The notes under the pieces were generated by a model that had not been told where the DNA came from, made no database searches, and saw nothing but the letters and a program-made list of their open reading frames with translations. From assembly GCA_963795415.1 (NCBI GenBank), contig CAWCHQ010000002.1, positions 806,001 through 870,000 of the forward strand: DNA of 64,000 nt, written 5' to 3'. Source of the DNA: CAVSUZ01 sp963795415. GTDB lineage: Bacteria; Pseudomonadota; Alphaproteobacteria; Acetobacterales; Acetobacteraceae. This document shows, piece after piece, positions 34,482-43,249 of this stretch; position 1 is the stretch's first letter; every line of letters begins with the position of its first letter. A program made the position numbers and the translations under genes.

Positions 34482-35605
34482 ATGGACATCCATAAGAATG
34501 CCCGCACCCCGCCGCTCTGTCGAATGCTGATGGCGCAACGCCTGGCCAGCGGCTGGACGGTGGCGGCGGTCGCCGCGGCGCATGGGGTCACCCCAGAACC
34601 GTGCGCAAATGGCGTGATCGCTATGCACTGGAGGACGAGGCGGACCTGGCCGATCGCTCCTCGCGGCCGCACTGCAGCCCGGCCCGGCTCAGCGTTTCAG
34701 CCGAAAGCGAGGTTATCGCGCGCCACCAGCGCCTGACCGCCCCGGTGATTGCCCGCCGGCTGAGCCGGCCGGTCTCAACCGTGGGCGTCGTGCTGCGCCG
34801 GCAAGCTCTCGGCCGGCTGCGCGCCCTCGATCCGCGGCCGGCTGGGATCCGATACGAGCGCGACCGACATCAAGAAGCTCGGCCGCATCGATGGTGTCGG
34901 CCACCGCGTCACCGGCGACCGCAACGGCCAGAGCAGCAAGCGCGGCACGGGCTGGGAATATCTGCACGTTGCTGTCGATGATGCCAGCCGGCTCGCACAT
35001 ACCGAACTGCTGACGAGCGAGCGCAAGGAAAGTGCCGTCGCCTTCACCGCTCGGACGATCGCCGTCTTCGCCGGCCACGGCGTTCCAGTCGAACGTATCA
35101 TGAGCGACAACGGCTCGGCGTATCGCAGCTTTGCCTTCCGCGATCTGCTGGCGGCGCATGGCATCGCGCATAAGCGCACCCGCCCTTATACGCCGCGCAC
35201 CAACGGCAAGGCCGAGCGCTTCATCCAGACCTGCCTGCGCGAATGGGCCTATGCGCGGGCGTTCCACACCTCGGCCGATCGCGCCGCCGCCATGCCGCTC
35301 CGGCTCACCGATTATAATTTCTGTCGGCCCCATTCGGCGCTCGGCGGCAAGCCGCCCATCAGCCGCATCACCGCTGCGCGGACGGCGGCCACATCCGTCC
35401 CTGAAACCGATCCCAAGCCATGCTTCGGCCGGCTGAACGGGGTCAAGCCTCGCGCAGCGACCCCCGTCGCGCTTGCGCGATGGGGTCCCGCAGCGACCGC
35501 CGAAGGCGGCTTGGGCTTGACCCCGTTCAGCCGGCCGCAAGCACAATCGGGATCGGCGGAGGGGACAACGTCCTTGGCAACGACAGCTAGGGCGTGTTCA
35601 GGATG
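34482..35605 (+). pseudogene. IS481-family transposase, frameshifted
   Basis: Pieces in three frames reconstruct an IS481-type DDE transposase. The helix-turn-helix start is MDIHKNARTPPLCRMLMAQR with LASGWTVAAVAAAHGVT. Frame then shifts near 34593 to MRKWRDRYALEDEADLADRS and ARHQRLTAPVIARRLSRP. A small deletion/shift near 34862 precedes DIKKLGRIDGVGHRVTG. The catalytic region SDNGSAYRSFAFRDLLAAHG and TPRTNGKAERFIQTCLREWA, with the last Glu, then runs to 35605. At least two lesions make it inactive. It lies just after tlyA and marks the edge of an IS-rich zone. Confidence 0.82.
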
Positions 35606-35633
35606 ACTGAACACGCTCTGCACTCGTTATCGC

Positions 35634-35694
35634 GAGCAGATTGACGCGCTTCTGGAAATGCAAGCATTCCAGGAGCGCGTGAATTGGCTCTAAA
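35634..35694. repeat. Imperfect-palindrome repeat, copy 2
   Basis: GAGCAGATTGACGCGCTTCT through GAGCGCGTGAATTGGCTCTA, with a GGAAATGC/GCATTCC centre, matches the element after tadC (7610-7671). Immediately upstream is the short palindrome CGTGTTCAG-gatga-CTGAACACG. Confidence 0.7.
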
Positions 35695-35818
35695 CCGAAC
35701 TTTCCCCGGTTTTTAGCCTACTCGGCTGATTTCCTTTGCGAAAGCGGCCGGCGCTGCACCCATGTAAATGTGCAGATTTCGCTTGACCCGATGCGACTCG
35801 GGCTGATCAACTCGGCCC

Positions 35819-35990
35819 ATGCACATCGATATCGTCCCCAACCGCGGCAGCACGCCCACCGTCCTGCTGCGCCGGAGCTATCGCGAGGACGGCAAAACCA
35901 AGAAACAGACCATCGCCAACCTCTCGGAACTGAGCCCCGAGCAAATCGAACAGATACGCGCCGTGTTGCGGGGCGATCGGCTACTGCCCG
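35819..35990 (+). pseudogene. IS1634-like transposase, 5' fragment
   Basis: The product starts MHIDIVPNRGSTPTVLLRRS, then YREDGKTKKQTIANLSEL and IEQIRAVLRGDRL. This is the characteristic N-terminus of IS1634-type (IS4 superfamily) transposases. Homology stops after about 57 codons and the frame ends at 36049. A different short frame then reads ISNEALAVFVRFWLTSTPAL up to the IS3 boundary and looks like another gene fragment of unknown origin. Confidence 0.65.
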
Positions 35991-36191
35991 CGAGCGGCAC
36001 GTGGCGATTTCGAATGAGGCGCTGGCGGTGTTCGTGCGCTTCTGGCTGACGAGCACACCGGCTTTGCCGGACAGCACGCTTGCCGCGGCACAGACCAAAG
36101 GGCGCGAGCGCTACGAGGGGGCGAGGTGGACCCCATCCATTGGACAGGAAACGGGTGAGCTAAGAGAGACTCCCGCCGGTTACGAATCCCG

Positions 36192-37151
36192 CTACCCGTG
36201 CGAGGGGGAAGCGAAGCTGCATAGCACGTTCTGATCGTCGATTGACCCCTTTTGTTGCTGTTGTGGTGCCTGTGGGGATGTGGTCAACGCGCTGGCGTTG
36301 TCCACATATCCACAGGTCGGCGCGGCCTCGAACATTTCGCGCGGCGTTCGATAACCGAGCGCTTGGTGCAAACGCACTTCGTTGTAAAAGGCCAGCCACC
36401 TGCCGATACCGCCACGTGCCGCACCAACCGAGGCGTACGCCTTGATGAACACCTCCTCATATTTCAGGCTGCGCCACAGGCGCTCGATGAAGATGTTGTC
36501 CAAAAATCGCCCTTTGCCGTCCATGCTGATCCGCACCCCGCGGGCCGCCAGTTCGTCAATGAAATCCCCGCTGGTGAACTGCACACCCTGATCGGTGTTG
36601 AATATGCCCGGCTGCCCGTATCGATCCATCGCATCCTGCAAAGCCTCGACACAGAATGCCATGTCCAGCCCGATCGATAAACGCCATGCCAGAACACGCC
36701 GACTGAACCAGTCCATCACAGCAACCAGATACACAAAACCCTTCGCCAGCGGGATGTACGTGATGTCCGCGCACCACACCTGGTTGGGTCGATCGATCAG
36801 GAGATCTCGCAAAAGGTAAGGATACACCTTGTGTTCCGGGTGACGCCGGCTGGTGTTCGGCTTCTGGTAAATCGCCTCAAGCCCCATCAGACGCATCAAT
36901 CGGCGCACCCGCTTGCGGTTCACCACTTCGCCGGACCGGCGCAGTACCGCCACCATGCGACGCGATCCGTAGAACGGTGTCGCCAGATACTGTTCGTCCA
37001 GACACCGCATCAGTCGCAGATCATCGGCACTCACCGGCGCAGCCCGGTCATACAGCGTCGAGCGCGCAACCTGCAGCAGCCGGCACTGCGCCACGATCGA
37101 CAGGTCCGCGTCGGACCTGTCGACCAGCGACAGCCGCGTTATCTGGTTCAT
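36192..37151 (-). CDS. IS3-family transposase OrfB
   Basis: This 319-aa DDE transposase of the IS3 family has an HTH_21-like start (CRLLQVARSTLYDR), YGSRRMVAVLRRSGEVVNRK and the rve catalytic core. In the core, WCADITYIPLAKGFVYLVAV holds the first Asp, FNTDQGVQFTSGDFIDEL the second Asp, and IERLWRSLKYEEVF the Glu. It ends with YRTPREMF, also typical. The ATG overlaps the TGA of the broken orfA. The catalytic residues look intact, but without OrfA the element is probably not autonomous. Confidence 0.88.
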   Translation of the reverse strand: MNQITRLSLVDRSDADLSIVAQCRLLQVARSTLYDRAAPVSADDLRLMRCLDEQYLATPFYGSRRMVAVLRRSGEVVNRKRVRRLMRLMGLEAIYQKPNTSRRHPEHKVYPYLLRDLLIDRPNQVWCADITYIPLAKGFVYLVAVMDWFSRRVLAWRLSIGLDMAFCVEALQDAMDRYGQPGIFNTDQGVQFTSGDFIDELAARGVRISMDGKGRFLDNIFIERLWRSLKYEEVFIKAYASVGAARGGIGRWLAFYNEVRLHQALGYRTPREMFEAAPTCGYVDNASALTTSPQAPQQQQKGSIDDQNVLCSFASPSHG

Positions 37152-37440
37152 GGCCCAGACCTTTTGCGAAAAAAATCGCGCTCGACCGTCAGCTCGCCAA
37201 TCTTCTCATACAGCTTGGCCAGTTGCGCCTCGTCCGCCACGGCGCCCTCCGACGTTCCTGCCTTCCCCGGGCGAACAGCGAACCAACCCCCTCGACCAGC
37301 GTCTTCTTCCACGCATGGATCTGGCTCGCATGCACCCCATATCGGCTTGATAGCTCCGCCACGGTGCCGTCCTCGCGCACCGCCGCCAAGGCCACCTTCG
37401 CCTTGAAATCAACGCTGTGCTTCTTGCGAATATGCGCCAT
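37148..37440 (-). pseudogene. IS3-family OrfA with frameshift
   Basis: The N-terminal HTH part is intact (MAHIRKKHSVDFKAKVALAA, SSRYGVHASQIHAWKK). After LFARGR the annotated frame becomes Arg-rich nonsense. The true C-terminus is found in another frame: AVADEAQLAKLYEKIGELTV then ERDFFRKRSGP, stopping at 37148. A one-base lesion near 37250-37265 explains this. Confidence 0.72.
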
Positions 37441-37515
37441 CTGTCACCCCCGGCCCGCGGCCGTTCCAGGGGCGAGAGTCTCTCTTAGCCACCTGTCCAG
37501 ATTTCGGGGTCCACC

Positions 37516-37791
37516 TCACAGCGCCAGACCTCCCTCTCGCGCTTCTCGCCGCCAACTCCAAACCTGTTGCGGACAAACCAGCCAACGGCGCGCTACCTCC
37601 GTCACCGTCATACCCGATTGCAGCGTCTCGGCGACAATCGGGCCCTTCTTCTCAGATGACCAACGCCGCCGCCGCGCCGGTCCCGTGAGCACCTCAATCC
37701 GACGGAAGGAACCCTTCGCGTCGTCCTTAACGACGTCCATAACGACCGCTCGATCCTCAACCAGGACCGACCAAGCACTTTCACGCCGCAA
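37516..37791 (-). pseudogene. IS66-family accessory protein (TnpA) remnant
   Basis: Residues about 29-85 (SFRRIEVLTGPARRRRWSSE, VAETLQSGMTVTEVARRWLV, CPQQVWSWRREA) match the HTH protein TnpA of IS66 elements. The 3' end is cut by the IS3 right end, and no TnpB/TnpC follows. It is an IS relic. Confidence 0.7.
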
Positions 37792-38330
37792 TCAACAAAG
37801 GGCCGTCGAGCTGCGCTTACGCTGTTTCTGAGGCAGCACCAATTATTATGAGAGCCCCGCGAATAGCGCCGTCCCGATTGGCCAAGCGCTTCGCAACCGG
37901 ATCAGCCCGCAAATGCTCCGCGATGAGGGACGCATTTTGCCGATTCTACGCAAACCACGATGGCCGGGGCTACGCCAGCGTATCCGCCGACTTGCCGTCA
38001 ACTGCTTCCATTGCGCTTCCATTTGATCGCCTAGCAACGGCCTGGAAGCAGAAGAGGGAGCTTTGGTGTTAATTAAGCTGCTGATTTCGTTGAGAAAAAC
38101 TGGAGCGGGCGAAGCGATTCGAACCCTCGACCCCAACCTTGGCAAGGGACGCCGCAGGGCATAACCGACTGATTTCCTTACATCCTGGCCGTGTCGAAAG
38201 GGTACCGCCGAAGCGGATTGGAGCCGGAAAGCCCCGTCCATCGCGCCAGTTTCGCGCCAGGCAATCCGGGGGGTAGGCAGGGCAAGGAAGCGGCTTCACC
38301 CGGCATCGCCAAGGCTCGACGTGTGCAGGC
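37792..38330. other. Non-coding junction region with tRNA-Gly remnant
   Basis: No supported gene occurs between the IS66 relic and the small minus-strand ORF. The main identifiable element is the partial tRNA-Gly 3' end at 38101-38147. Other open frames are antisense or low-complexity products of GC-rich DNA. Confidence 0.5.
38101..38147 (-). tRNA. Partial tRNA-Gly(GCC) 3' end (attachment-site scar)
   Basis: On the minus strand the sequence reads CCTTGCCAAGG (anticodon arm, GCC), then the T-arm GAGGGTTCGAATCGC and CGCCCGCTCCA. This is the 3' portion of an alphaproteobacterial tRNA-Gly(GCC) with CCA. The 5' half is absent, and one T-stem pair is mismatched (TCGC instead of TCCC). Such 3' fragments are typical attachment-site remnants of integrated elements. 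It is not a functional tRNA gene. Confidence 0.72.
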
Positions 38331-38525
38331 TTACCGCATCGGCGGCCCCAGCTGCCGGCGCGCCGCCACGGCGCGGCGAATGCTTTCGAGGCTGGCAAGC
38401 ACGGCAGCATGCTCGGGCGAGCCCGGGGCGGTGAGGCCAAGTTCGATCTGTAGCGTCCGGGACAGGGCGGCAAGCTCCGCCAGCGTGAGGTGCCGCAGCT
38501 CGCTGCAGGTGATGATCTTCATCAT
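38331..38525 (-). CDS. Small conserved hypothetical protein
   Basis: This 64-aa product (MMKIITCSELRHLTLAELAA, then PEHAAVLASLESIRRAVAAR) is mostly helical and charged. I have a memory of similar 60-70-aa proteins in accessory regions of alphaproteobacteria, but no function is known to me. AGGAG lies 7 bases before the ATG, which supports expression. It diverges from the reverse transcriptase gene across a long leader. Confidence 0.65.
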   Translation of the reverse strand: MMKIITCSELRHLTLAELAALSRTLQIELGLTAPGSPEHAAVLASLESIRRAVAARRQLGPPMR

Positions 38526-39183
38526 CGGGTTTCTCCTGTTCGTCGCGAGGCCCCGACGATCAGGGCCTTTCCTGCGGCCCGGGTGTGATCATCGTCAGGG
38601 AAAGGCCTGTCGGAGTGGAAAGCGGCTGGAAATCAGGAGAAAGGCGAGAAGATCATTGACGCAGCGTCCTTGCAAGGCGGCGCTGGCAGCTGAGGCCCTG
38701 TCGCTTGGGGAGCAGATCGGGCGAGATGCGCGCGTTTTGAGAGTGCTTCCTTCAATGCGGTCCGCGAAGCAAAGCCAGGCGAAGGACTGGGACCGATTAC
38801 CTTGTTGTCAGCCTGGGACTGGCCGGCCGCTCAGCTATCGGGCTTGGCGGATGAGGAAGGGCGGTGAGCGCGGGTGATTTTTAAGGGGCGGTTGGACCGA
38901 TCCTCGAGGCCTGATCCTTTACCGGAGTGTCGGGCGCGCTAGGGGAGAGAAACCTGAACGAGCGGACGTCCCCTGCGGTGCGGTCCGCCACCCATCTCGT
39001 TCAGCATTTCGCACCGGACATCCACGCCTCAAGACAGGCGCGCATTCCGCTTTGCCGCGCCCTCGCCCGCTCCTTGCTCACGCGGGGTTGGACTGGCGGT
39101 AAGTGGGCTGGCCTTTTAAGCTCTGCAGCCGCTGCAACCTGCCGGAATGCTCAAGCTTGCGGCTCGGCCTGAAAGGAGAACAA
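38526..39183. other. 658-base leader upstream of the reverse transcriptase
   Basis: No convincing gene is visible. GGCCTTTCC (38564-38572) can pair with GGAAAGGCC (38599-38607). The plus-strand frame 38191-38877 lacks any motif and overlaps a better minus-strand gene. Some defence reverse transcriptases use a structured RNA encoded next to the gene, so this region is where one would look. Confidence 0.45.
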
Positions 39184-40809
39184 TTGGCTGAATTGAAGCT
39201 TGGCGAGCCTTTTGGACTCGACAACACGCTCGTGGACTCGATCGATTGGAGCTTGGCGTTGCAGAGAGTCATCCATGACCTGAGATCCGACTTCGCCTAT
39301 GCGCCGCATTTAGGTTTCATTTATCGAAATGCAGGGACTGTGCTGATCGACAAGCTTACGGCGGGGCTGAAGTCGGGCAAATTCAGCCCCGGTGTCCCCC
39401 TGACAATCGAGGTTCCGAAGTCTTTCCGTATGCGAGTCGCCGTGAACCCGACACGCCTAGGGCCGAGTTACTCTCGGCCAGGAAGCATCCTTCTCCCTCT
39501 GGACCGACTATTTTATCAGGCTCTTGCGGATCAGGCAGCCCCCATAGTTGCCAACACAACACTGTCTCAGCGCTCTTTTAGCCATCAGCTCGCTGAACCA
39601 AACAGCGCGAGCATGTTCCTCGCCACCAGAAACTGCTGGAGTGATCTTCAGAAGGCCCTTTCGACGCATTCCGAGTTGCCGACAGCACGCTACGTGCTGC
39701 GAATTGACGTAGCCAACTTCTTTGGATCCCTAAATCAGCACATCCTCATAAACACCCTGAACGACGCCGGCTTACAAAAGGCGCTTTCCAGCCGCTTGGA
39801 ACATCTCCTGACGCACTACACCGGCGAACGTAGCTCCCGGGGCATCTTGCAGGGGATTAATCCCTCGGACCTCTTTGGCAACTATTATATGACGCCTATC
39901 GATCAGTTTCTCGAGGACTATGGCGTGCCTTCAGTGCGGTATGTCGACGACATCTACATCTTCGTTGATAGTGTAGAAGCGGCGGATCGCCTCCTTAGGG
40001 AGCTGATACCGGCGCTGCGAAGCTACGATCTTGTGCTAAACGAGGCTAAATCAGCACTGCTACCGAAGGCGGCCCTGCGAACCGAAGAGCCTGACCTCGA
40101 AGCGCTCTTCACCGCTGCCGTCCAGGAGATCGCGAATCAACTCGAAGGCGAAGATCTCGATGTCGATTACGGCTTTCAGTCCGATTGGGAGGAAGAAGGC
40201 GAGGAAGATGAAGACGATAAGAAGGACCTTGAGTTAGAGGCCACCAAAGTCCTGTTCGACTCCATTTCAGACTATCCAGGCCAAGAAGAGAACATTGAGC
40301 GTTTCTGCCTGCCCCTCTTTGTCAAAGCGGAGTCAGATTACGCGGTCGATCACGTCATTGATGCGATGAAGCGGCGACCGTCTATGACCCAAATCTACGC
40401 CTCGTATTTATCGCGCTTTATCGAAGCGCCAGCAGTTCACAGCCATCTAATCGGATTTATGTCGGATGCGTCTTTACTCGACTGGCAAAGAATGTGGGTT
40501 TTAGCCGCACTGCTACGAGCCAAGCCGGCCACTGACGGGCCAGTTCAAAGCGCACTCGCAATTTTGCGGGATGCTCGACGACACGACGCCCTGCGAGCGG
40601 TAGCGGCCATTTACGTAGGGACGTACGGCAACCATGCGCGACGGAAAGCATTGAGCATCATTTACCCGACCGTGTCGCCATACGTCCAGGCGGCAATCTA
40701 CTTTTCATCCCGTAACTGGCCGCCTGCCGAACGTGCCAACGCGAAAGCAAGCTGGGGTGCGCTCGGGGAACTCCACTCTTTGCTCTCAGCAGCAATGACG
40801 AAGAAGTAG
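39184..40809 (+). CDS. Reverse transcriptase of the unknown/Abi-like group with C-terminal helical domain
   Basis: This is an orphan RNA-directed DNA polymerase homologue of 541 aa. The TTG at 39184 follows GGAG by 5 bases; the GTG at 39103 is less likely. RT motifs are IDVANFF (motif A, Asp near 175), RGILQGINPSDLFGNYYM (motif B) and VRYVDDIYIF (motif C, YVDD near 253-256). After an acidic linker (about 330-350, EEEGEEDEDDKKD) a region of about 190 residues looks all-helical, as in Abi/UG reverse transcriptases. There is no group II intron maturase domain, no integrase partner and no phage diversity-generating repeats. An anti-phage role is inferred from type and context. Confidence 0.82.
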   Translation: MAELKLGEPFGLDNTLVDSIDWSLALQRVIHDLRSDFAYAPHLGFIYRNAGTVLIDKLTAGLKSGKFSPGVPLTIEVPKSFRMRVAVNPTRLGPSYSRPGSILLPLDRLFYQALADQAAPIVANTTLSQRSFSHQLAEPNSASMFLATRNCWSDLQKALSTHSELPTARYVLRIDVANFFGSLNQHILINTLNDAGLQKALSSRLEHLLTHYTGERSSRGILQGINPSDLFGNYYMTPIDQFLEDYGVPSVRYVDDIYIFVDSVEAADRLLRELIPALRSYDLVLNEAKSALLPKAALRTEEPDLEALFTAAVQEIANQLEGEDLDVDYGFQSDWEEEGEEDEDDKKDLELEATKVLFDSISDYPGQEENIERFCLPLFVKAESDYAVDHVIDAMKRRPSMTQIYASYLSRFIEAPAVHSHLIGFMSDASLLDWQRMWVLAALLRAKPATDGPVQSALAILRDARRHDALRAVAAIYVGTYGNHARRKALSIIYPTVSPYVQAAIYFSSRNWPPAERANAKASWGALGELHSLLSAAMTKK

Positions 40810-41031
40810 ATCCTCCGTGACCCCCGTTGCGCCCGCTCTTCGCGCAGCGTGAGCCGGTCGGTCAGGCACACCGACATACCGCTTATCAGGCATCAATAAA
40901 TGATATCTTCCTGGACAGCCGACTGCGCAGGGTCGAGCCTCGACGGGACTACTAGCCCACTAATGACTGTGCACATCGAAAGAATTCGACCCCACGCGGG
41001 CTGCTACCGGACGCCCGTATGAATGCAGTAT
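40810..41031. other. Gap between reverse transcriptase and integrase module
   Basis: No gene is supported. Base composition falls toward the right end, just before the promoter at 41032. Confidence 0.4.
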
Positions 41032-41060
41032 TTGCAGGAACGAACCGAAAATAGTACAAT
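41032..41060 (+). promoter_or_regulatory. Candidate sigma-70 promoter
   Basis: TTGCAG (41032-41037) and TACAAT (41055-41060) are separated by exactly 17 bases in an AT-rich stretch, about 40 bases before the next gene. It fits transcription of the small genes and the integrase. Confidence 0.55.
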
Positions 41061-41101
41061 GAAGATATAAGGGTATTTAAAGTTTATATTAGGATGTTTG
41101 C

Positions 41102-41341
41102 ATGGAAGTCAGGATCCGAGGTCAGATGACGCTTGCCGATATCAGGCAAGCGCTCTTCGAGCAGCTCCACGAGCTTGAAACCATATATGCGGTTCAGCAT
41201 TCCCGGGGCGCCACACTCTATATCAATCCGACCAACGCTTTCGGGGAGGATGTAATACCCCGCATGCCAGGCGGCCACGAGCTAAAGACACTCTACAGCA
41301 CCGGACCTTATCGCAGCGCAGCCGATGACCGAAAGCTATGA
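41102..41341 (+). CDS. Small hypothetical protein upstream of the integrase
   Basis: This 79-aa product (MEVRIRGQMTLADIRQALFE, QLHELETIYAVQHSRGATLY) resembles no family I can name. It has a mixed alpha/beta character and no signal peptide. TAGGAT precedes the ATG, and its stop overlaps the next ATG (ATGA). It belongs to a three-gene unit ending with the integrase, so a role in integration or regulation is plausible but unproven. Confidence 0.6.
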   Translation: MEVRIRGQMTLADIRQALFEQLHELETIYAVQHSRGATLYINPTNAFGEDVIPRMPGGHELKTLYSTGPYRSAADDRKL

Positions 41342-41577
41342 GCAAACAACCGCATTACGTCGGACTTGAGGAAGCGCGGCAACTCCTGGCACAAATGGGA
41401 GTGCGGTTGACCCTGCGGCAATTGCAGCGCGCGGCGGAGCAGGATGCGCAGGGTCGTCGCAAGCTGCCATTCTTTATCGATCCGATCGAACGCAAGCTCA
41501 AGATTGAAAAGAATGACCTGATCGGCATCTATTTTAGAAAACAGGCGGAGGCGCAGAAGAACTTACGACCGCAATAG
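41338..41577 (+). CDS. Small putative excisionase-like protein
   Basis: This 79-aa product (VGLEEARQLLAQMGVRLTLR, QLQRAAEQDAQGRRKLPFFI, IERKLKIEKNDLIGIYFRKQ) is basic and could form a winged-helix/MerR-like fold as in recombination directionality factors. It is placed directly before the integrase (45 bases) and coupled to the upstream gene. Assignment as an excisionase is inference from size, charge and location only. Confidence 0.58.
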   Translation: MSKQPHYVGLEEARQLLAQMGVRLTLRQLQRAAEQDAQGRRKLPFFIDPIERKLKIEKNDLIGIYFRKQAEAQKNLRPQ

Positions 41578-41622
41578 TTTCACAACAGTTGCGCAAGCAG
41601 CTATTATATTGCATTGTTAGCC

Positions 41623-42789
41623 ATGGCAGACATCAGAAGAAGAAAAGGCGCGAAAGGCCTCACATATCAGGTCCGCTACCCAAGCAAGGGGACGAGATCG
41701 GGCTATGCCTACAAGACTTTCACGACGGCAAAGCAAGCGCGCGAATTCCGCGAGAGCGGAGAGACGAAAAAGGGCAGTTCAGCACCGGTCACTGTCGCAG
41801 ACGGGGTCCAGAAATGGCTCGACGTTTGCGAGAAGGAGGGGCGGGACGGGCGAGATCCCGTCACGGACTTCACGCTCAAGGGCTACAAATACCGCGGCCG
41901 CATCATCAACGCCTATTCGTGGGAAAAGACCCTGCAGGAGCTGACTGCTCCCGATATCGTCGAGTTCCGTTCGTGGCTGCTAGCAAACTATCCCCGCTCG
42001 ATGGCGCACTTCGTACTGTCGAGCTTTCATTCCATGATCTTGGAAATGGTGTTTCGAGGCGTGCTTGCGCACGACGTAGCCGCACGGGTCTCCATCCGCG
42101 AACAGTCGCGCTACGAAGAGCCCGTCACCATCCCGTCCGAAAAGGAGGTGATGGCTTTGCTGGCGGCGGCCGACCGGCTCGCGAATTCCAAGAACGAGCA
42201 GACGCAGCGAACATGGAAGCGGTACCGCCCCATGCTTTACCTCGCTGCCGATTCCGGCATGCGGCCCCAGGAATATCTTGCTGTAGCTGATGGCTCCGTA
42301 CGGGATAACGGCGTTCATGTGACCCGCGCCGTTGAGCGCGCTGGAGATAAGCTATCGGTTCCCAAGACCGCTGCTGGCCGCCGCTTCGTTGGCCTCAGCA
42401 CCGATGTGTATGACATGGTTCGGCATTATGCTGACCACCACGCCATCGACAACGACCACGATCTGATCTTCCCGACGTCCACCGGACGCTGGCAGACACC
42501 CGAAAACTGGCGCAACAGGGGATTTTCAGCAGCATGTTTTGAGGCCGGCCTGATCGTCAAAGAGAAGGTGAAAGGTAAGGAGGTTGAGAAACCCAAATAC
42601 GTGCCGTACCACCTGCGCCATTTCTATGCGTCCGTTCTCATCGCCAGCCGCAAAGACCTGAAGACAATCCAAACCCTCATGGGGCACGAGGACGTCAAGA
42701 CCACGCTGAACGTGTACGGCCACCTACTGAAGCGCAGCGAAGCCGAACCAGGTGGAGGCGGCATCCTTACAGGCTTGCGCCCCAATTGA
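41623..42789 (+). CDS. Tyrosine-type site-specific integrase
   Basis: This 388-aa phage-type recombinase has an Arm/core-binding N-terminal region (GLTYQVRYPSKGTRSGYAYK) and a catalytic domain. Active-site elements are Arg in SGMRPQEYLAV, the HLRH box in PYHLRHFYASVLIA, and His/Tyr in LMGHEDVKTTLNVYGHL. I used ATG 41623; a TTG 9 bases upstream is also open. It is followed 54 bases later by a partial tRNA-Asp 3' end, the likely attachment site, so it probably mobilised (or mobilises) the accessory DNA. Confidence 0.92.
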   Translation: MADIRRRKGAKGLTYQVRYPSKGTRSGYAYKTFTTAKQAREFRESGETKKGSSAPVTVADGVQKWLDVCEKEGRDGRDPVTDFTLKGYKYRGRIINAYSWEKTLQELTAPDIVEFRSWLLANYPRSMAHFVLSSFHSMILEMVFRGVLAHDVAARVSIREQSRYEEPVTIPSEKEVMALLAAADRLANSKNEQTQRTWKRYRPMLYLAADSGMRPQEYLAVADGSVRDNGVHVTRAVERAGDKLSVPKTAAGRRFVGLSTDVYDMVRHYADHHAIDNDHDLIFPTSTGRWQTPENWRNRGFSAACFEAGLIVKEKVKGKEVEKPKYVPYHLRHFYASVLIASRKDLKTIQTLMGHEDVKTTLNVYGHLLKRSEAEPGGGGILTGLRPN

Positions 42790-42843
42790 TGTGGCAAATC
42801 TGTGGCGGTGGCGATTTATCGCTCTGAAACCTTGTGATTTATT

Positions 42844-42893
42844 CCTCCCTGTCACGGAAGAGGTCGCGGGTTCAAGTCCCGTCGCTCGCGCCA
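42844..42893 (+). tRNA. Partial tRNA-Asp(GTC) 3' end, likely att site
   Basis: The sequence holds an anticodon loop CTGTCAC (GTC) with a degenerate stem. An intact T arm (GCGGGTTCAAGTCCCGT) and the 3' end CGCTCGCGCCA follow. The acceptor would need a 5' GCGAGCG, which is not found upstream, so only the 3' part is present. Position just after the integrase is typical of an att junction. It is not a functional tRNA by itself. Confidence 0.72.
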
Positions 42894-43249
42894 CTTTTAG
42901 ATCAATAGCTTAATCGAAAGTTACGGAAAGAAAGTGGCCCTGCACTCTCGAATTTGCCACATACTGGCAATGCTTCGAAACCCGCGGTTTTCCTGGGCTC
43001 TCTGCCTCACTCTGTTTGGCTCTGTGGCGAGCTTGTGGCGAGAATTTCGAGCCCGGCGCATACAGGTGAGGGATGCACCTGGACGACCGTTTCCCGGCGT
43101 CGATTGGCTGACCAGGTCCCCGGGGCGACATTTCTGGCCAACCTGCGAGCTCAATATTGTGCTTGCGGAACCAGGCGACATAACTTAGGATCATTTTTCG
43201 CGGATCGCGGTGATCCGGACCAAAAATTCACGGAACAGGTACGCTTTTC
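42894..43249. other. Junction region between att site and Fic gene
   Basis: Overlapping short frames occur on both strands without family motifs or good ribosome sites. I find no supported gene. Confidence 0.45.

Larger units (their letters stand above)
36123..37517 (-). mobile_element. IS3-family insertion sequence
   Basis: Matching ends support an IS of about 1.4 kb. The left end reads GAGGTGGACCCC (36123-36134) and the right end is its reverse complement (37506-37517). Both ends also carry GGACAGG and CTAAGAGAGACTC further in. It encodes orfB and a damaged orfA on the minus strand. It interrupts an unknown fragment on the left and an IS66-type orf on the right. I see no clear direct target repeat. 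Confidence 0.8.

Noticed and set aside
38191..38877. 228-aa plus-strand frame near the tRNA-Gly scar
   Set aside because: No motif, compositionally odd, and overlaps a small minus-strand gene with a better ribosome site.
39184..40809. Reverse transcriptase as a group II intron maturase or retron
   Set aside because: No maturase X/HNH domain, no intron-like RNA ends, and no clear msr/msd inverted repeats directly upstream that I can identify by eye.
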